Assembly (NCBI GenBank): GCA_035627835.1
Contig: DASPKX010000069.1
Location: 11,845-75,844 of the forward strand
Length of the DNA: 64,000 bases
Source: DASPKX01 sp035627835
Lineage (GTDB): Bacteria; Verrucomicrobiota; Verrucomicrobiia; Limisphaerales; SXQI01
Reading direction: 5' to 3'
Within the stretch, counting starts at the first letter, position 1. Each line of letters opens with the position of its first letter. The translations under genes and the position numbers were made by a program. Below are positions 34,635-41,753 of the stretch, in pieces. Under the pieces are notes generated by a model. The model was given only the letters and a program-made list of their open reading frames with translations, did not search any database and had not been told where the DNA came from.

Positions 34635-35416
34635 TCGAAAGCGACCGTTCGGGTGGGGGCGTCCTGGCTGCTGACTTCAACTCCCACATGCGTGGCGCCG
34701 ATCTGGTCGAGGCGGGCGCGGACGGCCCGATGAGCCAGGTCAGGTTTATTGCAATCGCGGCTCAGATGCCCAAGGAAGACCTGCGAAAGCTCGGAAGTGA
34801 CGACCTCCGCCGCAACATTGGCAGCAGCGTCGTTGCAGAGGTGGCCATGACGGCTAAGGATTCGTTGCTTCACGCTCCAGGGACGTTTTACGTCATCCTG
34901 GAGGAGCTTCATGTCGTGATTGGTTTCCAGGACGAGAACATTGGCCTGGCGCACACGCTCGATCACGAGCTTGGTGGCATGGCCCAGGTCAGTGAGAAAA
35001 CCGATCTTCTTGGTCACGGTCCGGAGAAGAAAGCCAACGGGATCGTAAGCGTCATGGGGAACGCTGAAGGTGTCCACGACAACGTCTCCAACCTCGAAAG
35101 ATGCTCCAGTGGAAAAGATGCGGAAATCAAAAGCGGCCTGAAACTGGCGCTCGATAGCTTCCTTGGTGAGGCGATTGCAGTAAAGCGGCACGCGCAGCTT
35201 CGCGCAGAGCGCGCCGAGACCCTGGATATGGTCGCTATGCTCGTGAGTGACCAGGATGCCCGTGAGGGTTTCCGGAGTGCGGCCGAGTGTGGCAAGGCGT
35301 TGGCGGATTTGGCGGCCGCTAAAGCCAGCATCGATCAGAATGCGAGCCTGGTCGGTTTCCAAATAGGCACAATTGCCACTGGAACCGCTGCCGAGAATCG
35401 TAAACTGCACTGCCAC
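34631..35416 (-). CDS. WalJ/YycJ-like metallo-beta-lactamase-fold hydrolase
   Basis: 261 residues. The metal-binding motif VTHEHSDHIQG near residue 57, then VSVPHDAYDPVGF-like region, ETNHDMKLLQ, SRHGHLCNDAAANV and FLGHLSRDCNKP follow the order of the YycJ/WalJ subfamily: ILGSGSSGNCAYLETD at the N-terminus is also its marker. Members are exonuclease-like or coordinate DNA-replication-linked functions in Firmicutes; elsewhere they are simply MBL-fold hydrolases. It is 58 bases after nth, in the kamA-nth unit. Confidence 0.92.
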   Translation of the reverse strand: MAVQFTILGSGSSGNCAYLETDQARILIDAGFSGRQIRQRLATLGRTPETLTGILVTHEHSDHIQGLGALCAKLRVPLYCNRLTKEAIERQFQAAFDFRIFSTGASFEVGDVVVDTFSVPHDAYDPVGFLLRTVTKKIGFLTDLGHATKLVIERVRQANVLVLETNHDMKLLQDDVKRPWSVKQRILSRHGHLCNDAAANVAAEVVTSELSQVFLGHLSRDCNKPDLAHRAVRARLDQIGATHVGVEVSSQDAPTRTVAFD

Positions 35417-35474
35417 GGTGCCACGCTAGGGAACCGCTGAGTTGGGAGCAATACTTTCCACGCGCCCGGACAAA

Positions 35475-36179
35475 TTATTTGCGGCGCTTCTGGGATGGCT
35501 CAGGGGAAGTAACATCGTGCTGGCCAAAGGTGGGGCAGTCATTGGCCAATTCGCAGGAGGGACAGTCAGGCTTGCGAGCGAAGCAGCGGCGGCGGCCGTG
35601 CCAAATTATCCAGTGGCTGAAGATGGCCCATTGGTCGCGTGGAACGACCTTCATCAATGCTTCCTCAATCTTCTCCGGTTTCTCTTCGCGAGTGAGGCCG
35701 AGACGTTGGGAGAGACGAGCGACATGGGTGTCCACCACGACCCCTTCGTTCATGCTGAACGCGTTGCCGAGAACGACATTGGCGGTCTTGCGCCCGACAC
35801 CTGGCAGCTCACGGAGGGCTTCCATGGAGTTCGGAACCTGGCCGCCGTATTTTTCCACAAGGATTTGACAGGCTTTCTGAACGGCTTTCGCTTTGTTGCG
35901 GAAAAGGCCGATGCGTTTCAGATCGCTCTCCAGCTCAGGGAGTGGAGTGTTCGCAAAGTCAGCAGCTGAACGGTATTTGCGAAACAGATCAGCGGTCACG
36001 ATGTTTACCTGTTTATCTGTGCTTTGGGCCGAGAGAATGGTCGCGATGAGAAGCTCAAGCGGGTTGGTGTAATTCAACTCACAATGAGCATCGGGGTACG
36101 TTTCAGCGAGCAGGCGGAGCAACCGCGAGCAGTCCCCTGAGCGCGTTGAAGCTGGCGATTTGCCGGGAGCGATTTTCAA
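35475..36179 (-). CDS. nth: Endonuclease III (base-excision DNA glycosylase/AP lyase)
   Basis: 234 residues. The helix-hairpin-helix motif and catalytic lysine lie in RELPGVGRKTANVVL (the Lys in GVGRKTA), and the catalytic Asp in VVDTHVARLSQRLGL. The 4Fe-4S cluster ligands are CFARKPDCPSCELANDCP (C-x6-C-x2-C-x5-C). The length is close to the usual 210-230, with a short extra tail at the C-terminus. It removes oxidised pyrimidines. It is 44 bases after kamA. Confidence 0.97.
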   Translation of the reverse strand: MKIAPGKSPASTRSGDCSRLLRLLAETYPDAHCELNYTNPLELLIATILSAQSTDKQVNIVTADLFRKYRSAADFANTPLPELESDLKRIGLFRNKAKAVQKACQILVEKYGGQVPNSMEALRELPGVGRKTANVVLGNAFSMNEGVVVDTHVARLSQRLGLTREEKPEKIEEALMKVVPRDQWAIFSHWIIWHGRRRCFARKPDCPSCELANDCPTFGQHDVTSPEPSQKRRK

Positions 36180-36223
36180 GCGGGCAGAATCTTGCCTCCT
36201 GCCGCGCGCGGGTCAATCAGCAC

Positions 36224-37456
36224 TTAAACCAGATCGTGCGCTTCCACAACCGTTGGCTCGACCAAGGGGGTGCCATCGGCAGCTTCGGGATAATCGAATA
36301 CTTTGCCTTCGAAGTTCCGGAAGACCACCCGATCCGCGCTCCTGCTTAGGACATACTCGGGGTTAATAGGCACTTTGCCGCCGCCGCCGGGAGCATCGAT
36401 CACATACTGCGGCACGGCATAGCCGGTGGTGTGGCCGCGCAGGCCTTCCATGATTTCCAAGCCTTTGCGAACGCTGGCGCGAAGGTGTGCGGAGCCGGAG
36501 ATCAGATCACATTGATAGAGGTAATACGGCTTCACACGGCACATGAGGAGCTTTTGGACCAACGCCTTCATGGTGGTGAGATTGTCGTTCACATTGCGCA
36601 ACAGAACGGATTGATTGCCAAGCGGAATGCCGGCATCGGCCAAACGGGCAAGCCCTTCGCGGACCTCACTGGTGAGTTCACGCGGGTGGTTCGCATGAAT
36701 GCTGATGAAAAGCGGGTGATACTTCTTCAGTATTCCACACAACTCGGGAGTGATCCGTTGCGGCAGGAAAAGAGGGATGCGGCTGCCGATGCGCAGGAAC
36801 TCGACATGCGGTATCGCGCGCAACTGGCCGAGGAGATAATCGAGCTTGTCGTCCGAAAGGAGAAGCGCGTCACCACCGCTCAGAAGAACGTCGCGAACGG
36901 TGGGTGTCTTGCGAATGTAATCGATCTGCCGCTCGAAATCGGGATGGAAATCGTAGCCCGTGGCATTGCTGACGAGGCGTGACCGGGTGCAATACCGGCA
37001 ATAGGCCGCGCAACGATCGGTGACCAGAAAGAGAACGCGATCGGGATATCGATGCACCAGGCCGGGAACCGGGGAGTGAGCATCCTCTCCGCAAGGATCC
37101 TTCATTTCCCAAGGAGCGGTGCGGGTTTCGTCGATGCGCGGGATAACCTGGCGGCGAATGGGGCAATTCTCGTCGTCTTGATCGATCAGGTTAAAAAAAT
37201 AGGGCGGGATAGCCATGGCCAGGCGCGTGTTGGCCAGGAGCGCGCCGGTGCGTTCATCCTTGGTGAGGTTCGGAAGAACCTTTTCGAGCTGCTGGAGATT
37301 GGTGATGCGGTTCTTAAGCTGCCAGCGCCAATCGTTCCATTGAGAATCAGGCACATGTGCCCATGGACCACGCCCGGCGCTCTTGAACTCCTTGAGAGAA
37401 GCCAGAACCGAATCAGAAGGGGGCTCCTCGGGGCTCCCCAACGACAACTCGTTCAT
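36224..37456 (-). CDS. kamA: KamA-family radical SAM protein (lysine 2,3-aminomutase-like)
   Basis: 410 residues. The radical SAM cluster motif is CAAYCRYC (CxxxCxxC). The PLP-binding lysine sits in APGGGGKVPINPEY, as in lysine 2,3-aminomutase. Further matches: DVLLSGGDALLLSDDKLDYL, IRIGSRIPLFLPQRITPELC and NQSVLLRNVNDN. Full-length KamA makes beta-lysine, used as compatible solute precursor or in lysine breakdown; shorter EpmB modifies EF-P. Length (410) and N-terminal region fit KamA more than EpmB, but the substrate is not settled. No beta-lysine acetyltransferase (ablB) is next to it. Confidence 0.9.
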   Translation of the reverse strand: MNELSLGSPEEPPSDSVLASLKEFKSAGRGPWAHVPDSQWNDWRWQLKNRITNLQQLEKVLPNLTKDERTGALLANTRLAMAIPPYFFNLIDQDDENCPIRRQVIPRIDETRTAPWEMKDPCGEDAHSPVPGLVHRYPDRVLFLVTDRCAAYCRYCTRSRLVSNATGYDFHPDFERQIDYIRKTPTVRDVLLSGGDALLLSDDKLDYLLGQLRAIPHVEFLRIGSRIPLFLPQRITPELCGILKKYHPLFISIHANHPRELTSEVREGLARLADAGIPLGNQSVLLRNVNDNLTTMKALVQKLLMCRVKPYYLYQCDLISGSAHLRASVRKGLEIMEGLRGHTTGYAVPQYVIDAPGGGGKVPINPEYVLSRSADRVVFRNFEGKVFDYPEAADGTPLVEPTVVEAHDLV

Positions 37457-37526
37457 TACGGGGGAACTATATTTTCAGCGCCCCCCCTGTCAAGTTGACG
37501 GCCACCCTGCTCGTGTCATAGGGAGG

Positions 37527-38861
37527 TTAATCCTTGAAGATGGAATGATACCATTTCTTCGGAGCTGCGGAGGCATTCTGGAGACCTGCCTTTTTGCGGA
37601 TACTTTCAAGTTCCCAGCCTGTGAGGGCGGCGAGCGTTTGGGCTTCCTTCTCCTGGCGCGCAGCTAACGCGGTCCGGTACGTGGCGACTTCAGGGCAGGA
37701 TCCCTCCCCTTTCCATGAATGCCGCAGAATATAGCGGCCCTGGAAGTTCTCGCGGTTGCTCGTTTCCTGGAAGACGAGATCTTCAGGAAACTTCTCCCCA
37801 TCGTAGCGGACATGAAGGCGAGTGATGTAAACAATTTGGGGCTGCGCGACGCCGGCGCGTTGCTCAGTTTTGACCCGCGGCAACCAGAACGCACCCAGGC
37901 GGCGTAGCTGGTCGTTGGAGAGCGGGTCGGCGGCACACGGATCACACCAGCCCATGTCCCAGGCGTATTCGAGAAACACCGCGCGCATGTCTTCCTTTTT
38001 CACCTGTTGGTCGAACATGGCTTTATAGAACTCCTTGAACTCGTTCTTCACGTAAACGGGGAGTTCGGCATCGGTCTGCAATTTGACAGTGCGATAATTC
38101 ACCGTCTCCACGCGGCCGCGCTCTGAGAGCGCATAGATGAATAATTCCTGCGGGCCGTTGGCGTTCACCGTTCCGAGGCGAATCGGCAGCATGAACTTGG
38201 GGCTTTCATAAGCAACCTGCAGCGGGCGCAAGAACTGAAAGCCGAGGCGCGCTTGCTCCTTCAGGTTCACCTTGGCCACAAAGAACCGCATGTTCTGTTT
38301 GATGTAGCTTTCGAGGACGCGCGCAGCGCCTGCTGGGAGCTTGTAACCGTTGCTTTGGAGATAAGTGGCCAACCCGCTACTCTCCTTTGCGGAGAGCAGT
38401 TGGATGTCGTACTCGCCGACGGTGTATTGAGCTTCAACCTGAACGCCGAGGGCAGCGGCTAATTCACGCTTCTCGTCGCGAGCGGCGGCTGCGGGGCGGG
38501 AGGCGCGCTCGAGGAGCAACCGGGTGGCGCAAGGATCTTCGTCGAAGTACTCCACCAAGCGCGGAGCGGTGTAGGCGTCCAAATGCTCCACGAGCCACTT
38601 GTCTGTGACGTTAATCTGGTCCCTCTCAAGAAAGGTCGGCACTGGAATGACCATGGCAAACTCAGTGGGGTCACCCTGGTAGTCGTTGACCATGGTGAGC
38701 ACGGTTTTGTCCTCCTTGCGCGCGATGACAACTTGAGAGGCTTTGTTGAAAAGCTTGGCATCGGCCTTCGCGACATAGAATCCGCAGAATGCGTGCGCTG
38801 CAGGCATTGTGAGAGCAGCCGCGCAAAGGGCCGCGGTGAGAACGGTGAGAATTCGGCACAT
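37527..38861 (-). CDS. Exported DUF2330 protein, second copy
   Basis: 444 residues from the ATG at 38861 (MCRILTVLTAALCAAALTM), which gives a signal peptide ending near AHA-FCGFYVAKADAKLFN. The long open frame upstream to 39314 overlaps the preceding paralogue and is not used; another ATG at 38882 is possible. The mature part is closely similar along its whole length to the upstream gene. Shared features are TMVNDYQGDP, FMLPIRLGTVNANGPQ, VKKEDMRAVFLEYAWD and MGWCDPCAADPLS with its CxxC, and the ending KKWYHSIFKD. DUF2330 is found in exported bacterial proteins with no known function. It starts 7 bases after the upstream copy ends. Confidence 0.93.
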   Translation of the reverse strand: MCRILTVLTAALCAAALTMPAAHAFCGFYVAKADAKLFNKASQVVIARKEDKTVLTMVNDYQGDPTEFAMVIPVPTFLERDQINVTDKWLVEHLDAYTAPRLVEYFDEDPCATRLLLERASRPAAAARDEKRELAAALGVQVEAQYTVGEYDIQLLSAKESSGLATYLQSNGYKLPAGAARVLESYIKQNMRFFVAKVNLKEQARLGFQFLRPLQVAYESPKFMLPIRLGTVNANGPQELFIYALSERGRVETVNYRTVKLQTDAELPVYVKNEFKEFYKAMFDQQVKKEDMRAVFLEYAWDMGWCDPCAADPLSNDQLRRLGAFWLPRVKTEQRAGVAQPQIVYITRLHVRYDGEKFPEDLVFQETSNRENFQGRYILRHSWKGEGSCPEVATYRTALAARQEKEAQTLAALTGWELESIRKKAGLQNASAAPKKWYHSIFKD

Positions 38862-38868
38862 AAGATCG

Positions 38869-40182
38869 TTATTTGAAGACATTGTCGTACCACTTCGCCG
38901 TGCGAGGCGGGGTGAGGCCCATTTGTTTGCGGATGTTGGCGATATCCCAGCCCGTGAGCGAAGCGAGTGTTGCGGCCTCCTGCTCCTGTCGGGCTGCGAC
39001 AGATTTTGAATACTGCTCCAGTTCAGGGCAGTTGCCTGTCCCCTTCCATGGATGCTGCAGGATGTAGCGGCCCTGGAAATTGCTGCGGTCGCCTGTCTCC
39101 TGAAAAACCAGATCCTCAGGAAAATGCTCGGCGTCATAGCGAACGTGCAGTCGAGTGACGAAGACGTTTTCCGGTGAAGGCCCGCGACCGCGCTCAGCCT
39201 TGGCAGCAGGTTCCAGCCAAAACACACCGAGCTTGCGAAGTTCCTCGCGTGAAAGCGGATCGGCAGCGCAGGGATCGCACCAACCCATGTCCCAGGCGTA
39301 TTCAAGAAAGACAACGCGCATATCCTCCTTCTTCACCTGTTGGTCGAACATGGCTTTGTAAAAGCTCGCGAAATCCTTCTTCACATAAACGGGAAGATTC
39401 AGGTCGCTCGGAATCCGGACCGTGCGATAGTTCACGCATTCGACGCGGCCTTTGCGTGTGAGCGCGTAAACGTAAAGGTCCTGCGGGCCATTGGCGTTCA
39501 CGGTGCCGAGGCGTATCGGGAGCATGAACTTGGGGCTTTCGTAAGCGACTTGAATGGGGCGCAGTGTCGTGAAGCCGAGCTTTGCCTGCTCCGCAAGGTT
39601 CACCTTGGCCACGAAGAAGCGCATCTTTTGCTTGATGTAGGTTTCGAGGACACGCGCGGCGCCCGGAGGTGTTTTGTATCCGTTGGTTGTGAGCCAGCGT
39701 TCCAATCCCCCGCTCTCCGCCGCCGAGAGGATGGATATGTCGTACTCGCCGACGGTGTAGGAAGCCTCGACGCTGACGCCGAAGGAATCACGTCTCTGCT
39801 CGGCCTTCGCGGCTGGTTGCGCGGCCATGCTGTACAACCGGCGATACACCTCTTCCGCACAGGGGTCGCGGTCAAAATACTCCACCAAGCGAGGAGCGGA
39901 ATAGGCATCGAGATGCTGCACCGGAGCGGTGTCGCCAATGTGGATTTGATCCTTCTCCAGGAAAGTTGGAACCGGCACTACCAGTGCGAATTCCTTTGGG
40001 TCACCTTGGTAATCGCTGACCATGGTGAGCACGGTTTTATCGCCGTCGCGGACGAGAACGACCTGAGATGCTTTGTTAAAGAGCTTTGCGTCGGCCTTTG
40101 CGACATAGAAGCCGCAGAAAGCATGGGCGGGCGGAGCTAACAAGAGGAGCGCGATGAGAGCGCTAAGCGCGAGCAGGTTCAT
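38869..40182 (-). CDS. Exported DUF2330 protein, first copy
   Basis: 437 residues with signal peptide (1 to about 21, ending PPAHA), so the mature protein begins FCGFYVAKADAKLFNKASQ. Like its tandem partner it has MVSDYQGDPKEFALVVPV, RFFVAKVNLAEQAKLG, MLPIRLGTVNANGPQDLYVY, VKKEDMRVVFLEYAWD and MGWCDPCAADPLS, a motif like the thioredoxin WCxPC site. Further paired Cys occur (DPCAEE, GNCPEL). No enzyme is known for this family. Its first 20 bases overlap the end of the RnfD-like gene, so the two are coupled. Confidence 0.93.
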   Translation of the reverse strand: MNLLALSALIALLLLAPPAHAFCGFYVAKADAKLFNKASQVVLVRDGDKTVLTMVSDYQGDPKEFALVVPVPTFLEKDQIHIGDTAPVQHLDAYSAPRLVEYFDRDPCAEEVYRRLYSMAAQPAAKAEQRRDSFGVSVEASYTVGEYDISILSAAESGGLERWLTTNGYKTPPGAARVLETYIKQKMRFFVAKVNLAEQAKLGFTTLRPIQVAYESPKFMLPIRLGTVNANGPQDLYVYALTRKGRVECVNYRTVRIPSDLNLPVYVKKDFASFYKAMFDQQVKKEDMRVVFLEYAWDMGWCDPCAADPLSREELRKLGVFWLEPAAKAERGRGPSPENVFVTRLHVRYDAEHFPEDLVFQETGDRSNFQGRYILQHPWKGTGNCPELEQYSKSVAARQEQEAATLASLTGWDIANIRKQMGLTPPRTAKWYDNVFK

Positions 40183-41044
40183 AAATGGGGTTTTGTGGAA
40201 TGGTGTTCGATTGAGATGAGTGAGCGCGTGGAGCGGCCCAGCTATAGCGCGCGCCGGGGAAGAGAAAGTTCAGGAGGGGCGTGGCAAGTGAGCAGAACGC
40301 GAGGCTCCAGAGGAGACCATTTTGACGGAACAGCTTGAACTGCACGTAAGCGCCGCCCAGAGCGACAAGAAAGGCAAAGATAATTCGACCGGGGCGTGAC
40401 TCCGGAGTCGTTTTGGGGTCCGAGATCATAAAGAAAGCGAACAGGAGCAGCGCGCCGTTTTGAATGCGGTGAAAAGGAATGGCCAATGGCTCGTTCAACC
40501 ACGCGGAGCGGGCAAATAGAATGCCGCAGTGGAAGATGAGGAAAGCAACTGTGACGTCCGCGCGCGCCGCTCTCGTAACCACGAGCGAACCGAGGCAGAG
40601 CATTAGGAACGCGAAGAATGCAAAATTGCCCCACTGCCCCGGAGAGACCCACGCTTTGTCACTCGCCACGATAAGGAGAGCCACGATCGCAATGTTCGTG
40701 GGGTTGAATAGGTGCCCGCCTTTCAAGCGAATGAAGAACTTCGTTCCAATGGCCAGAGCAGCGGCAGCGGGGACGAGCCAGAGATGATTCGTTCGTAGGA
40801 GCAGGCACAGGGATAAGCCCGAAATCATCGCGCTTTTAAATTCCACTCGCGCGAGGTGAACGGCTCTAGAGCAGAGAAACTGGAAGATGAGCGTTGATGC
40901 CAGGGTGACTCCGATCTGTGCAATGGAGACCTGGAAATCCAACTGGAAGAGGCCGTAAAGAAGAAGCAGCGAGAGAGCTGCAATCTGATAGTCGCGCGGG
41001 TCGGAACCCAGGGAGCCACTCTGCCTCAACCATGCTGTGCGCAT
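40163..41044 (-). CDS. RnfD/NqrB-like integral membrane protein
   Basis: 293 residues, nearly all hydrophobic, with about nine or ten transmembrane helices. FIRLKGGHLFNPTNIAIVALL and FFMISDPKTTPESRPGRIIFA are the signature elements of the RnfD/NqrB/RnfE-type electron-transport family. The covalent-FMN motif (S-G-A-T) of genuine RnfD is not seen. No RnfA, B, C, E or G gene is near. It is the first gene of a unit with two DUF2330 genes and overlaps the first of them by 20 bases. Likely an electron-transfer or transport partner of these exported proteins; this is inference. Confidence 0.88.
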   Translation of the reverse strand: MRTAWLRQSGSLGSDPRDYQIAALSLLLLYGLFQLDFQVSIAQIGVTLASTLIFQFLCSRAVHLARVEFKSAMISGLSLCLLLRTNHLWLVPAAAALAIGTKFFIRLKGGHLFNPTNIAIVALLIVASDKAWVSPGQWGNFAFFAFLMLCLGSLVVTRAARADVTVAFLIFHCGILFARSAWLNEPLAIPFHRIQNGALLLFAFFMISDPKTTPESRPGRIIFAFLVALGGAYVQFKLFRQNGLLWSLAFCSLATPLLNFLFPGARYSWAAPRAHSSQSNTIPQNPIYEPARA

Positions 41045-41126
41045 GGAGGATTAGACGGGAGGTTTCGAAGCGTACTCCCCAAAAAGAATCTGACGCGGAC
41101 CACAAGGCCGCAAAGGGCCAAAGCGA

Positions 41127-41543
41127 TCAGGAAGCTGAGCGGTTGTTGGGCGCCGGCCGGAACGAATGGTTAGGGAAGTAACGCGCAAACAACGATTTCA
41201 GCTCCGCAAGCGTGAATGGCTTGCGAAGAAAATTTTCTCCGGCTCGCAAGTGGAGCCGCTCTTCGATGTCGATCGGGACGGAGCCGCTCATGAAGGCCAT
41301 GGAGATCTTCAGATTATGCTCCTGCACGAACTCGTGGATCACTTCGCCCGTGCCGCCGGGGAGAAGAATGTCGGTGAAGATCATGTCAAAAGGCATCTGT
41401 TGAATCAGCTCTATGGCCTCGGCGGCGGAGGCAGCCACCTCGGTCGCAAAACCAAGATGCCTCAGGAGCAAAGCCACGGTGGTCCTGACATCCACCTCAT
41501 CATCAACCACCAACACCCGCAAGTTCAGATCCCCTTTTTCCAT
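41127..41543 (-). CDS. Single-domain response regulator
   Basis: 138 residues from the ATG at 41543 (MEKGDLNLRVLVVDDE). The frame is open for 49 more codons upstream but those do not resemble protein. One canonical receiver: acidic pair in VVDDEVD, phosphoacceptor Asp in MIFTDILLPGG, Ser in FMSGSVP and Lys in FLRKPFTLAE. There is no output domain. It is divergent from the ethylene-receptor-like hybrid kinase, whose start lies 210 bases away, so the two may form a signalling pair. Confidence 0.9.
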   Translation of the reverse strand: MEKGDLNLRVLVVDDEVDVRTTVALLLRHLGFATEVAASAAEAIELIQQMPFDMIFTDILLPGGTGEVIHEFVQEHNLKISMAFMSGSVPIDIEERLHLRAGENFLRKPFTLAELKSLFARYFPNHSFRPAPNNRSAS

Positions 41544-41753
41544 TGAAAAGACGCAAACGGATAAAGTATCGGGGCTTATAATGCAAGAGCGCAAGAACTG
41601 CAATTTCAGCCTGCCTTGATGGGCCGCTTTACACGCAAGTCTTTGGAGAGAAGCTGCTTGCAGTGTGGAAGGCATTAACAGTTTTGCCAAAATTCGGGGA
41701 ATACCCCAGAGTTCGACGGAACCGGAGGTGGAAGAATTTCAAGATTGGCCCCT

